Shown: positions 1 to 10,549, counted from the stretch's first letter. The stretch: DNA of 21,646 nt from Branchiostoma floridae (GCF_000003815.2 NC_049982.1:16618587-16640232), one strand, 5' to 3'. A program made the numbers and translations. The notes: generated by a model from the letters alone, not told the origin.

Positions 1-346
1 GGTAAGTCTGCCTGCTTTATTCTGCATCACTTGTAGCAGTGATCACTGGTTCACTGCTGTAAATGTGAGATTACCCATGTCCATTAATCTAATTTGTATT
101 GGCTATAACACACATCTGAAGTTTAGATGGTAAGAGCTTGACTTATGGCTTCCACGAATTTACAAATAAAGCATTGTAAGAAGACGATGATGTCTATAGA
201 TCATACAGTCATACATGTATGTTACATATACAAGTATGCCCTAAGTCCTTTCCTAAAAAAATTCTCCACATAATTCTTCTCCCCAAATTACTTCCACAAT
301 ATTACTGGAAATTGCATCACATTTACAGTAAGACTTACTGTACATC

Positions 347-386
347 AAAAGAAAAAGAGAAGTCCTAAAAGAAAAAGAGAAGTCCT
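347..386. repeat. 20-bp exact tandem duplication
   Basis: The unit AAAAGAAAAAGAGAAGTCCT occurs twice head to tail (347-366 and 367-386) with no mismatch. It is purine-rich and probably a replication-slippage duplication. Confidence 0.9.
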
Positions 387-1429
387 CAGTGATGCACGAC
401 TGTCTGAAGGCTTTCCTCAATGATGACCAAGCACTCAGTCATGGTTGAGCTGAGAACTGTGTCACAGTGATTTACCATGCCATGCCAAGATCAGAGGCAG
501 AGCCACGGTGGAATTGATTGGGGACATTATATGATCCCAACTCATAACATCCTGAATAACCCAATGCAGAAGAGAAATGAAGGATAGGAAGTATCAGACC
601 TTGTGGTTGAAATGAAACACTGAATGCAAAATGAAGTGAGCTACATGTACTGTAGGACTGCTAACAATGTACATAAGACCATGAAAGATTATACCAACAT
701 TACATACATGTACAGTCTGAAGTCTGAAAAACGATCATTTATTTGAGCCAGCTTATCAACATTTGGACATGACCAAACCATATGGAACCGGTGAGGTGAG
801 GTGAGAAACCATATAGTTTTTCACGACAAGACTCTAAAACAGAGCTGCCCTTGATCAGTGCAAGTGATTCTGCTGCTGTTGAGCAGCGCTCTGCTCTAGA
901 GGGGTCCTTATCCGTTTCCAATCTATCCCTTCATTGGACCCATCCAATCATACTTGTTTCCACAGCCCTGCAATCTGTTCGGCAGGGATTACCATGATAT
1001 ATTACAAGGATCTGGACGTGCTGCTGTACCTGTGCACACACTGTGGTGGGGATATTTAAGCGTTCCTTTAATAGCCCATGTTAAAGGATCTGCCCTTGGG
1101 TAATTGCTTGCTTCCAATTTCCATGACAGCCTTTCACCTGTGGCTTCAGGCACATACAACTGACGCAATGATGCTATCAGTGTCTTTGGTATGTATGAAG
1201 TTATGATGCCTCGAGGCAGAAGCAAAGCCAAGCTTCTATCATGGAGACAAATCTCACCCAATATCCTACCAGGCCAGGAGAATATCTTGTCTCTCTAATC
1301 ATATTTCTCTCCTCTGCAGCGGAAGAGGAAATACAAGTATGTTATTTTTACTGTTTCACGACTTTCCTTTCCTTCTTTAACTTAGATGCATCTATGGTTT
1401 ACTTCAGGAGTAAAAATCACTTGGCTAAG

Positions 1430-1490
1430 CATCAGAGTTACAACCTACCGAATGCAAGGCCAACACTCTAACCACTTGGCCATTGCGCAT
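1430..1490 (-). mobile_element. tRNA-derived SINE remnant or tRNA pseudogene
   Basis: On the minus strand there is a good RNA polymerase III A-box, TGGCCAAGTGG (1472-1482), followed by TTAGAGTGTTGGCCTTGCAT and a degenerate B-box, GGTTGTAACTC (1435-1445). The spacing fits a tRNA. The anticodon stem and acceptor do not pair well, so it is not a working tRNA. The run resembles the heads of tRNA-derived SINEs of marine invertebrates. The 3' limit is not resolved. Confidence 0.6.
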
Positions 1491-2947
1491 ACATGTTATA
1501 GCTATTGGTGAGCTAAAATTACCCACAAGACAGTCTGCTTGCTTGAGTTTAATGTTATGAGGTTTGAATATATATGAATGATTTGTGTATGCTCGATACT
1601 ATCATTACATGCATTGACTAACAAGTAAGGAAAGAACATAGCTCCACTGTTTGTTCTTTTGACAATAACTTGGCAAGACAGCTACATTCATGTAGGTTTC
1701 CACTGTCAAGAACATACATAATAACAACCTTCTTTTCAGCACCATGGATGGCTTTAGCTGTGGCAACATTTTACAAAATGTTACAAAATATGTTATCTAG
1801 TTACCTGACAAGATGTTAGACACCAAAAATATGATTGTCTGAATGTTAACTTGGAATGTATGTCACATTATCAGCATCAAATATAACATTAAGCAACAAT
1901 TCTGACAGTAGTATATAACAACAATTAGTTGCTGCATTGATTAGCAGGCTTTAGCCAAGACTATGCCAAGATCAAATAAGGTTATGTTACAATGTACATA
2001 CCACAAGTTTTCCAAACGGCAGTACAATAAACATGCATTCAAAGTCTTGATGGTTTGGAAGCATGAATAATATACTCAAGTGTTACAACTAGCAAGGGTG
2101 TGTCAAAAATGGGATGAGAGATTTGCATAAAATAACTTATGGTGAGGGAATGAACACATACAACATTATTGCCAACATTGGGTACGTTTCAACAAGTCAA
2201 CAAACTAGAAAGCAAGAGTCAGAGTCCTTTTCTTCTGAATACTGTAACAGTTGAACTCCATGGGTTGCTATCTCCTTGTATCCAGAGAGAAAGAGAAACC
2301 ACAGCACAGTCATTTTAAGTTATTACAAACTCCCAGCAGGCTGATGTTCTGCCTGCACCAATTAGCCCTTCCACCGCTATGGAAAGCATACTGCTCTTGA
2401 CGCATCTTGATGAATGTGTATTTATGATTCCTTCCAGCATCAGAGATCGATTTTAAAGCCTTCGGCACCTTTAACACGAATGCATTTAGAATCTTCCAGG
2501 GGAGGCAGCGTGCTCTTCCATTCAAACCAACCACAAGAAGATAGCACAGGGAATAATAACTCCTGCAGCTATGTTTTTTAAGAGCAGTAAGTGGATTTGG
2601 GGTGCTGCTGTGGTTGCAATGTCGCATTACGAAATATCGTAACTTTATTCTTTGCCAAACCCATAGTCATTTCTGAATTTTCTGAACGTCAAGGTGACAC
2701 ATAACAGTAGCTGTATTTTCAGATTGATGGCTGAAATAATTTCTGCCTTAAATGTATGCAAGGAGGGTTGACAGGAAAATTCTGATATACTGTAGCCAAT
2801 GTGAGTTTAAACTGAGGCAAGACTATTCCTATCTCAGATTCGAATTATTTTGATGACAAAGTCTCCATCAATTACCTTGCCATCAAAAGAGGGTGAATGA
2901 TAAAATAATCTTGCATTCTTGCATTCTTTTGAAGGCATCTTGAATAA

Positions 2948-2980
2948 CCTGGTCCATTTGAAATTGAAACCTGGACCAGG
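2948..2980. repeat. Inverted repeat, 9-bp perfect arms
   Basis: CCTGGTCCA (2948-2956) and TGGACCAGG (2972-2980) are exact reverse complements separated by 15 bases. The repeat sits just before a second fold-back at 2994-3045. Confidence 0.85.
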
Positions 2981-2993
2981 CTAAATCTTTTTT

Positions 2994-3045
2994 TCACATT
3001 CTTTTGATAATGAGCTTACCATGAAATGTCATCAAAAGAATGTGA
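2994..3045. repeat. Inverted repeat, 15-bp perfect arms
   Basis: TCACATTCTTTTGAT (2994-3008) is exactly complementary to ATCAAAAGAATGTGA (3031-3045), with a 22-base loop. It lies just downstream of the LST2 exon in the transcribed direction, so the intronic transcript could form this hairpin. It may be the core of a decayed fold-back element; no terminal duplication was identified. Confidence 0.88.
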
Positions 3046-3235
3046 GGCACAAATTATTTAGCTGTAATTCAAACTGAACAGGTTGTTGACTTTAGATAGG
3101 CAATGGCCAAATTCATTGTTGAAGTTTGTTGTCTCTTTTAAATCAAGTAAAGGGATGTGTATGATGCAAGCAAACAATTAGATTGGTTGATTGTATGATT
3201 ACAGCGGATATAGTGTCATGCTCATGAGATTGTAC

Positions 3236-3382
3236 CTTGTCTTGACAGGCCCGCAGCTGGTTGACCAGTAGCGTGCATCGTTCTGGGTCTTTCCTGCCAT
3301 CAAAGCTGTCCAGCTCCGCAGCAACAGTATTCAGTTCCTCATCCAGGTAGTAAAACTGAGCCAGCAGCTGAGTGTCTGTCCT
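3236..3382 (-). CDS. ZFYVE28: Internal exon of lateral signaling target protein 2 (ZFYVE28/LST2)
   Basis: A 49-codon exon reads [12 protein letters not shown], then [13 protein letters not shown], and ends L-R-A-C-Q-D-K. This matches the conserved N-terminal helical region of animal LST2/ZFYVE28, including the DGRKDP(E)RCTLLVNQ segment. On the minus strand it is preceded by a pyrimidine-rich tract ending in cccacag and followed by the donor gtacaa. Both borders are phase 0. By the known vertebrate gene structure this is the second coding exon: a short first exon encodes the basic start and the next begins near VLNIINQ. In known family members the full protein carries a C-terminal FYVE finger that binds PI3P on early endosomes and limits EGFR signalling; worm lst-2 acts in lateral LIN-12/Notch signalling. 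Neither the first coding exon nor the next exon was found here, so the gene is partial. Family identity is near certain; orthology is inferred from one exon. Confidence 0.93.
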
Positions 3383-3501
3383 CTGTGGGAAGAAAAGAGC
3401 TTTAGTTAGCCTTAATTAATGTCATTCTCAATGCTTTTCCAGGACCTGTATCTGCATGGCATAACAAATGAAATACCTCATGACATGATATTACAGTTAC
3501 C

Positions 3502-3525
3502 TGTATATACTTACAAGTATATACA
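3502..3525. repeat. 24-bp near-perfect palindrome
   Basis: TGTATATACTT and AAGTATATACA are perfect 11-base arms separated by 2 bases. Being AT-rich, it may simply be a local duplication and inversion. Confidence 0.8.
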
Positions 3526-4083
3526 AACATTTCTTCAGATACAGACAGACAAAAAAAAACTCTATTAAGTATTATATTGTGTCATATGTTTAAGGGGCAG
3601 GATGACAAGAACAATTGCTATGAAAGGACATGTAGATGAAATGAAAGTTTTGTAATTATTTTTGGTAGTATTTTCCAGTACTATATGTTTTGCTGTAACA
3701 AGAAGGAAAAGTAGGAAGATCAGTTCAAACCTCATCAGATCTTTCTTACCGGGTATTTCTAAGTCTGACCCAGTTCTTTCTCCCTGTATCAATCTTATAA
3801 TTCATCAGTTAGCAGGTCCTTACATTGTATTTACAGTCATAATCATTGCACTAATAGTGCAAATTACCTACCAAGCATATTGTCTGAATCTCTGCTCCTG
3901 TATCTTTTATCTTAAGTTAGATAGAGGAAACTAAATACAAACATGTGACTGATATTGTTTTCATGATAAGGTAAGGCTGATGGAGTAAGAGATGGCGGTC
4001 CAGACTGATGAAGAGAGAGTGGTCCACTGATTACATCATCCCACATCCATCTTTCTGGATATAGAACTAATTGGACAATTTGT

Positions 4084-4097
4084 ATCACCATGGAAAC
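4084..4097. promoter_or_regulatory. CCATGG-centred X-box-like motif, copy 1
   Basis: ATCACCATGGAAAC. The reverse strand reads GTTTCCATGGTGAT, close to the imperfect palindrome bound by RFX factors (GTNRCC-N-RGYAAC) but with mismatches. The identical 14-mer recurs at 6780. Confidence 0.3.
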
Positions 4098-4310
4098 AGT
4101 GGAACACATGACGTCAGTGTGGGCATTTTGAGTAACAAAGGCTGACAACATGACGTCAGGACTATGTTAAATGGCTACAGGCTAGGCTAAAGGCCAAGGA
4201 TTGCTTAATTTGCAGCAGTTGACATCTGTAATTAAAAGCATTACAGTCTACCCATGACAGGGACTTCACCTGCAACGGCTTGCTATGGCGATCTCCAAAT
4301 ACCCCCTCCC

Positions 4311-4328
4311 TCACTCACTCACTCACTC
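4311..4328. repeat. TCAC microsatellite
   Basis: About four and a half tandem TCAC units following a C-rich stretch. Confidence 0.85.
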
Positions 4329-4845
4329 CTCAAAAAACATGGTGCATCACTGAATTTTGAATCAAAGATATTTTATCCTTCACTGTGCTGGAAGAACTGT
4401 CAAGTGAATCGAGAAACACCCAAGGAATATCCTACTAGTAGTTTTCTCCATTGGGATCTCATTAGATCAGCTACCTGCAGTTATAGCAATCTTTTGTATG
4501 TCTGCTGAGAATACAATGGGAAGTGTGACTTTCAGGTTATAACGAAGAGGACCAATTACAGTTAGACATCACACTGTTGTTGTCATACATAAAATGGCCA
4601 GGTATGTAGCCTAATCTGAGCATAGCAGCCTCAACAATATAAAAAGCAGTTATAAGAACTGCATGTTCCTACAGTAGAGCACTGCTAAATTATATGTGGG
4701 ATTTTTAAAACTTTCTAGCAGCAAAGCTTATTTTGAAAACTAATTGGAAACACTGATCAGTTAAGTTTGGCACCTGGTAATAAAGTTTTCCATAAGACCC
4801 TCTTAATGGATGAATATACATGTATAAGTAGAACACTTAAAGAAG

Positions 4846-4915
4846 AATAGCTCAGCTGGTGCAATAGAGAGACATACTTTGTAAATACAAGTGACTAATA
4901 AAAAATAAAAAAAAA
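4846..4915 (+). mobile_element. Possible tRNA-derived SINE head with A-rich tail
   Basis: TAGCTCAGCTGG (4848-4859) fits the polymerase III A-box. It is followed by an ACTTTGTAAATAC stretch like the anticodon region of tRNA-derived SINEs, then an A-rich tail. The B-box is not recognisable, so this could be a truncated copy or chance. Confidence 0.35.
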
Positions 4916-4918
4916 TTA

Positions 4919-4979
4919 TTGGCTCTATCCAAGGAACTTCATTAGAAAATTGGTTCTATCTAAGAATCCAATTAGAAAA
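4919..4979. repeat. Imperfect tandem repeat, two units of about 30 bp
   Basis: Units begin TTGGCTCTATCCAAGGAAC (4919) and TTGGTTCTATCTAAGAATC (4950), and both end ATTAGAAAA. They differ at a few positions. A partial third unit (TTCTATC) may follow. Confidence 0.8.
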
Positions 4980-5085
4980 TTCTATCAAGTCACTGCATTC
5001 CATTATAAGACTTTCAAACATGTGGCAAAAACTGTAGGTAGCTACATGTATAACTGAGAAATAGAGGGATATTGATGTATGAAAA

Positions 5086-5113
5086 TTATGCAAATGAGAC
5101 ATTATTTGCATAA
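5086..5113. promoter_or_regulatory. Inverted pair of POU octamer motifs
   Basis: TTATGCAAAT (5086-5095) and ATTTGCATAA (5104-5113) are perfect inverted repeats 8 bases apart. Each contains ATGCAAAT or its complement, the consensus octamer for POU/Oct factors. Binding is inferred from the motif only. Confidence 0.35.
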
Positions 5114-6779
5114 CGAAGGACTAAAATCATATAATAATTTCATAGTGGTAATCTGCTTTTTTGAAAATTAAGAAAAATTTGAAAGTTAAGTAAAGTTGAA
5201 CACCGTTACACAATAAATCATGAAAATTACATGTATATGATATAAGACTTTCATGATTATGTTGAACAAATTTTTTTGGGATAGACAGGATAATAACCTT
5301 ATATGATTTATGAGGACCTTTGTTGCATAATCAATGAGAAACATTTATAATATTCAGTCATAAGGAGTGGCATCATTTGGCAAAGGACATATGTCACTGA
5401 GGTTATGTCATTATAGTACATATTAGAATATGCAACTTAGGGCATACATGTACGTCACTGAGATTTTCTTCAATTTTTCAAACACCATTGTTGCTGCTTC
5501 GTGGCACTACAGAGTATACTGCTAGGGAATAAAACTCGGCAGTTTAGTTTAAAGTTCACTGTGTCTGTTCTACATGGCCAAGCTTGAAGTCTTCATGCAG
5601 GGATCCAATTATGTTGGAAAAACGAGGAAAGAAGACACAAAATGAAAGGCTTGCCAGTATGGATTTATTGTTATACATACATGTACCCCTCTTCGAACAG
5701 AAAATAGTAATATATAATTGGTCAAGGATAAAGATTAGAAACAATTCATAGATTTCTTATTGCCACTGATGAAAGCAGATTAAGAGCATTTGATACTGCT
5801 ATGTTTCAGTGACTTCATCATTTCTGAACCAATGCCAGAATGTCTGCAATTTCATTTGTTTCAGGGCCACAAATCATATCAGTCCCCAGTGACATATTAT
5901 GACAAAGTTTCCGCATATGGATTCTGATTTGTTGTGGTAAATTATTCCCAGAATGAAAGCATAACTCAATAAAAATTAAGATGCATGCATCATGCCCATA
6001 TGGTACATGTAGCCATATATTGTCCCTTCAAGTTGCAAGAGACTTAAATGCAAGAATGTCATATGAATGCTTTGATTTGAACTTTTTCATAACCTTTCAA
6101 CATTGAAAATTTTACATCTTGTACTTCTCCAGTGAAAGGAAAAGTATTTGGAACATGGAAGTTTATATGTGGTAGAGAATTCTTTAAAAACACTCAAATG
6201 AACATGAATGTGCCATTTCACGTAATATAATAAGCTTTATCCTTCCAAAGGCATATCAAATAATAGAATTCAGCCTTATTTTGGAAACTTACAACACATC
6301 ATTATCATTATCAAGGAAACTGCAGAGCACAAAATTTGGAAAGCTTACTCTACAGATATGAGTAAAGACATTCTGTCTGGGCCTGTGCAGGGCTGGCGTC
6401 AGATGGCCGCTATATGCAAAGGATTTGTACAAAGCAAGTTCAAAGGGTCTTAGTGGCTAAATTATCCAAAGGCAGTGGGACTGTAAAGCAGTAGAAAAGG
6501 TCAGGTTTTAAATTGTGCACTGCAGGTCCTGTGGGACTGCCCTTGGTGCTCCAATACTGGGTCCTGCCCTGTCTTGTCTATAATTGGCACAGACTACTGC
6601 AGCCTATCAATCCAACTCACAGTGTTCGGGGCTATATGGTGCTTACAGGAATCTTCATTGTCTGCTTCCATCAGAATCAGCACTATCATGCCACCTATTG
6701 TTACCCAGGAGATTAGTGTAGCATACCTGGGAGGGTGACAGGCATTGATTTTCTATTGGAGAGGGGCAGCCACGAGTTC

Positions 6780-6793
6780 ATCACCATGGAAAC
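6780..6793. promoter_or_regulatory. CCATGG-centred X-box-like motif, copy 2
   Basis: The same 14-mer as at 4084, ATCACCATGGAAAC. It lies about 490 bp upstream of the membrane-protein ATG, so it could sit in that gene's promoter region. Confidence 0.35.
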
Positions 6794-7279
6794 CCACATT
6801 AACGCCATTGGATATCCACTTACAGGGTCCGCTAAACATATTCAATGAGTTGGTATTGAGAAGATCCCGTGGGGTTCATTATAAGGATGAATAGTCCCTC
6901 CCACTCTGAACCTCTAAATGCTCCACATTAAATGCTGGTCTCCCTAATTTTGATGGCGGTACCCAAAAGCTGTGTGATGGATAATTGTTGATGTCTACCA
7001 CTGGTGAGGGCTCCACAGTGATATGCATCTGGAGAGGAGGCTGTGCCGCCAGCTGGGTTCTCGGGGGCGTGTTGCGATGTCGTGATAAAGCGATGGGGGG
7101 ACAGTATTGTCAGCGATAGACCAGGAATAAACTGCCCAGAGAGTGCCTGCTGGGCTTCTGGCTTTGTTTTTCCCCCAAAAGAGAAACACCGTCGTTCGAC
7201 TCGGAGAGTCTGAAAGAAGCAATTAACCCTGGTCGGAATTAGCCTTTCATATGCATTACGTGTGTGGAATAGTGCAGGA

Positions 7280-8842
7280 ATGGAGGATGTATGGCCCAGC
7301 AGCCTGTCGTGGCCCAGTGGCAGCAACAGTGTCTACAGCTCCTGTCAGAGCAGCTGCGTGGACATTACCATGTCTGAGCTGCGACCGAGGGAAGAGCCAG
7401 CAATGCCTGCTCCCAGCTGTGGGAAGCCTGGCCTGTGTAACGGGCTACCAGACATCTCCGAGTGCCGGGAGTCCCAATCAAGCAGCAACCCCAGCTCGGA
7501 GCTCACGCGGCAAGCATGTATCCATCAGGGGAATCACCTTAACCACACTCCCTGCACATACACCAGTTTGGAGTTTGAAATTCAAGACTTTCCACCCGGA
7601 TTGAACAGGAATGCAAAGAGAAAACAGGTGCCTTTACTACTATCTCCCTGTATGATTGTCCTGTCCCTGCTCAGCTTTGTGATATCCACCCTTTCCTTGG
7701 GGATGATATGCTTTGACTCTGTGTACTTCATCTGGCTCAACCATTACTATGGCTACATATCAGAGTTGGGGGAGATTGACTGGATCGCAGGGATTAAGCT
7801 CAGCCTCATGGTAGGTATTGGCGTGTCTGTCTTGCTGCTATTTATGAGAACATTATCTAGATGTGTCCACGGACGAAGGAGAGATACCATGAGCATGGAT
7901 TGTACGATATCTAGAAAGTATTTGAAGATGACCTTACTGTTCCTTCACGGACCACAATTGGTAGTGGTGGACACAGCAACCTCAGCAATAAACACACAAT
8001 TATGCAAACTTACGGCACCTGACTTGGTCCATATATTGACACAGAGTGCGGTGCTCGTCCATATGGTATTTGTTTTCCTGTATTCTCTCGTGTTTGTGTT
8101 TGGCGACAGTGAGGAGAACAAGCCTCTCGAGGCACAAGAACCAGCCTTAGAGGATTCTCCATTGAACATTTTGGCATCCCCCAGACATATACGCTACAAG
8201 CAACAGAAGCTTAAAAGAGCTTTATGCTCCCTTGTGGGTACATGCTGGGTTCTACTGGTAGGCGGTCTCACAACATTTGGGGGTCTAGCACTGCACAGAG
8301 TTTTGTTGGAAAACCATTCCTACATCCAAGTACGCCAAATGCATGTGAACGTTAATAGTCAAGGAAACATCAACCCTTCCTGGGCAGAGAAGCTGGTCGG
8401 AATAGACGAGATTAAAGCAGCTACACGGCAGGGATTCCAGCTCACCAGGAAGTGTCGTAGTTTTGGTATGTGGAGCAGTGAACATCAAAAGATGCTGGCA
8501 CCAAAACTGTTCTATAACATGACAACTTATGCTCTGGTTCGGAAGGAGAACCCCTGTATGGACAACTGTGACATTGTGTTTAGGTTCCTTTACCATCAGC
8601 ACCCTGATAATGCGGACAGTCCAAATCACCTTCGCTTCAGGCTTGCCTACAATGTGGTTGAACGTACAGAGTGTAACAATAACGTTTTCTACTCGAAGTA
8701 TACCCCTGTGGGGGAAGCTGTCACTGATCAGGCAGGCAGCTCACGAGAGACACATGTCGGGACTATGACACTGCAGTTCTACCCAGAAACTTGTGGTGCC
8801 TCTCCGATATGGGACAACACAATCAAGGTAGTCGACACATGA
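7280..8842 (+). CDS. Intronless multi-pass membrane protein, uncharacterised, 520 aa
   Basis: The frame is open from an in-frame TGA at 7211 to a TGA at 8840-8842. The first in-frame ATG (7280) has a strong context (ggaATGg). Residues 1-115 are Ser/Cys/Pro-rich and probably cytosolic. Hydrophobic spans lie near residues 119-143, 170-189, 253-275 and 315-338, with a weaker one near 216-234 (LLFLHGPQLVVV). A basic loop, HGRRR, follows the second span and a charged loop with KQQKLKR precedes the last. Residues 339-520 form a soluble tail with N-glycosylation sequons at about N345 (NHS) and N413 (NMT), and cysteines near 392, 426, 430, 465 and 505, including a CMDNC pair. This suggests a lumenal or extracellular C-terminus and an odd number of membrane passes. 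I recognise no named family; a faint likeness of FLHGPQLV to XK-related proteins is not enough to assign. A 1.5-kb intronless frame here suggests a retrogene, a single-exon gene or a large terminal exon. A possible donor (AAG|GTAGTC, near 8826) could alter the C-terminus. An out-of-frame ATG at 7251 in weak context could act as a uORF. Confidence 0.75.
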   Translation: MEDVWPSSLSWPSGSNSVYSSCQSSCVDITMSELRPREEPAMPAPSCGKPGLCNGLPDISECRESQSSSNPSSELTRQACIHQGNHLNHTPCTYTSLEFEIQDFPPGLNRNAKRKQVPLLLSPCMIVLSLLSFVISTLSLGMICFDSVYFIWLNHYYGYISELGEIDWIAGIKLSLMVGIGVSVLLLFMRTLSRCVHGRRRDTMSMDCTISRKYLKMTLLFLHGPQLVVVDTATSAINTQLCKLTAPDLVHILTQSAVLVHMVFVFLYSLVFVFGDSEENKPLEAQEPALEDSPLNILASPRHIRYKQQKLKRALCSLVGTCWVLLVGGLTTFGGLALHRVLLENHSYIQVRQMHVNVNSQGNINPSWAEKLVGIDEIKAATRQGFQLTRKCRSFGMWSSEHQKMLAPKLFYNMTTYALVRKENPCMDNCDIVFRFLYHQHPDNADSPNHLRFRLAYNVVERTECNNNVFYSKYTPVGEAVTDQAGSSRETHVGTMTLQFYPETCGASPIWDNTIKVVDT

Positions 8843-9428
8843 TAACTGTTGATAGTCAAAACGATGATCAAGTTTGGTCCACTTCCCAGAACATGTATAT
8901 ACTTGCAGGAGATTCGAATACTTATCACCTTTCTACACCTCTGAATCCTGGCACCATTAGCACTACCCTGATGCAAAATACAGGTGCTTTGAATCCAACA
9001 AGTGGTCATTTAGCCACTGATGCTCCTGATTTGGCCGACTTCACTCAGAAGTGCACTTAGGGGCCCTAAGCTCATCCTACCAACATGGCCATTCACCAAA
9101 TTGTTCAACATCTCTCTTCTTCAAAGGTTGAACTTGCTATGTAATCACAATGTGGACACACAAAAATTGCAAAAGCCAACAAACTACTTTCTAAAAGGTC
9201 TCTATCTTTGATCTATGCCAGGTAACAATTGTTATATGTATAACTTTGTGCTAGTATTTATGCACACAACCTTAAAACCAATCTAAAACATTGATTTGAA
9301 GAATCATGCACATTGCTTATTTGTATACATCACCAATTCAAATTATTCATGGTAGAAAGCTGCCAAATATAAAATCAATTCTGCAATTTCTGTCACCTGT
9401 ACCAATCTACTAGTTACATACGGGGTTC

Positions 9429-9442
9429 ATAACCATGGAAAC
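9429..9442. promoter_or_regulatory. CCATGG-centred X-box-like motif, copy 3
   Basis: ATAACCATGGAAAC differs from the copies at 4084 and 6780 by a single base pair (C to A at position 3). Confidence 0.3.
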
Positions 9443-10543
9443 AAAAGAACAATTTCAAAAGTCCTGAGCACAACAAACAAACAAACATGGAGATCTATAC
9501 CTACTATTAGAAATGTCAAATATCTTGCCAAATGGAAATCTGTGACCTACTCACTGAGAATCATCATCATCTACCTGATAAGTTCAGTGAAGAATCAGAC
9601 AATAGCTGCATCAATATGGAGCTTTTTTTCTCTTGTTTCGTAAAACCTTGCAATGCCCAGATCATCAATGCAATGCTGAATCAACAATCAAATCGTACAA
9701 AGATGACTACAGAACGCAAAATAAGTGGAATAGCTCTACATGCTTACAGCAAGATAGTAGACGATTTGCATCACATGTACACTGCAATTACTGGGAATTA
9801 CTCCTTATCAACAAAGGATATCTTCCTCTAAGAAGCGGAAATAAGGGACCAGACTGGAATGTACAGCTGTTCTCTTGGATTTTATCACCTTCCACTGATG
9901 ATCAGCAGTTTGCAGGGAAAATCTCTTGGGAAACAAAAGCAAAAAGTTATGTTCAGCTGGGAGGAACAGTAATGGGTGATTTTCCTGAGGAATGACTTCA
10001 CATGCTTCTGTAACAGTTAAAATCTTTAACAGCTTCATCAGCATGCCCTATGCAACTCCACTATTCGACAAGCTTACTAAGTCGTTTGAATTACTCCGAT
10101 TCACAATTGTGTGTAACCATCTACCTGATGATTGGAGAAAGTAGAACTCTATTGTTTAAGGATTATTTGGGACTTTTCCATCCGTATTTTCTGCATGCAG
10201 TGGAGTAGGAATTAAAGAGTCACACTTCTACACAGTCTATGGCCTGACCTGTCTTCTTGTAAGGTAAGCACATACATGTACCTTTATAGTATACACTGTG
10301 TGCAAATAACTAAAAAATATTTAAATGTTATGAAATCTTAAGGGACTGCTAGCATTTAACATTAAAACATAATTTTTCTGACAAATACAACTCACATTCT
10401 ATACCCAGATATAGCTTATAATATACATAGATAATTATACAGATTGTACATTTTGTACAGATTGGGTGAAATATTACCCACTGCAAGTAAAATAATGACT
10501 ATATCATTATGTCAAAGTGATTTAAATGTGGGCAACACATTTC

Positions 10544-10549
10544 AATAAA
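10544..10549 (+). promoter_or_regulatory. First downstream AATAAA, candidate poly(A) signal
   Basis: This is the first AATAAA I found on the plus strand after the membrane-protein stop codon, about 1.7 kb downstream. It would imply a long 3' UTR. An ATTAAA near 10213 is an alternative. Such hexamers are frequent in AT-rich DNA, so the link to the gene is weak. Confidence 0.2.

Larger units (their letters stand above)
1..3235. other. Non-coding interval, probably LST2 intron downstream of the identified exon
   Basis: Reading toward lower coordinates this follows the donor of the LST2 exon, so it should be intron. I looked on the minus strand for the next exon (VLNIINQIMDE-like, then a GQLWFGAE-like segment) and did not find it. 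It holds a 20-bp tandem duplication (347-386), a tRNA-derived remnant (about 1430-1490) and two fold-back repeats (2948-3045). Open frames at 989-1261 and 2310-2627 (both minus) lack recognisable domains or splice context. Confidence 0.6.
3383..7279. other. Non-coding interval: LST2 intron 1 and/or 5' region of the membrane-protein gene
   Basis: No exon with coding signature was found on either strand. I searched the minus strand for a short LST2 first exon (RKWLYKPK-like, ending at a donor) without success. Contents that can be supported are a palindrome (3502-3525), X-box-like sites (4084, 6780), a TCAC microsatellite, a tRNA-like A-box segment (about 4846), a 30-bp tandem repeat (4919-4979) and a paired octamer motif (5086-5113). 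No convincing TATA box was seen just upstream of the membrane-protein ATG. Confidence 0.55.

Noticed and set aside
739-921. Minus-strand frame ending in IWFGHVQMLISWLK, reminiscent of the WFGHV-RM motif of LINE polyproteins
   Set aside because: The match is a handful of residues with no flanking RT or endonuclease similarity.
989-1261. 90-codon minus-strand frame
   Set aside because: Composition looks partly protein-like, but there is no domain, no splice context for LST2 and no neighbour support.
1430-1490. Functional tRNA gene
   Set aside because: The A-box is good, but the B-box is degenerate and the cloverleaf stems do not pair.
2310-2627. 105-codon minus-strand frame starting MRHCNHSS
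   Set aside because: No recognisable domain; it does not match the expected next LST2 exon.
2830-2900. Minus-strand GATGGCAAG followed by gtaatt, resembling an exon donor
   Set aside because: The upstream sequence in all frames does not match LST2 and soon hits stops.
7262-7279. Six extra codons before the membrane-protein ATG, beginning with GTG
   Set aside because: GTG is not a usual eukaryotic start; the ATG at 7280 has a strong context.
6928-7326. 132-codon minus-strand frame antisense to the start of the membrane-protein gene
   Set aside because: A shadow frame overlapping the better-supported plus-strand gene and its leader; no domain.
9532-9995. Two overlapping plus-strand frames of about 100 and 120 codons
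   Set aside because: Low-complexity, no domain and mutually incompatible frames; likely chance.
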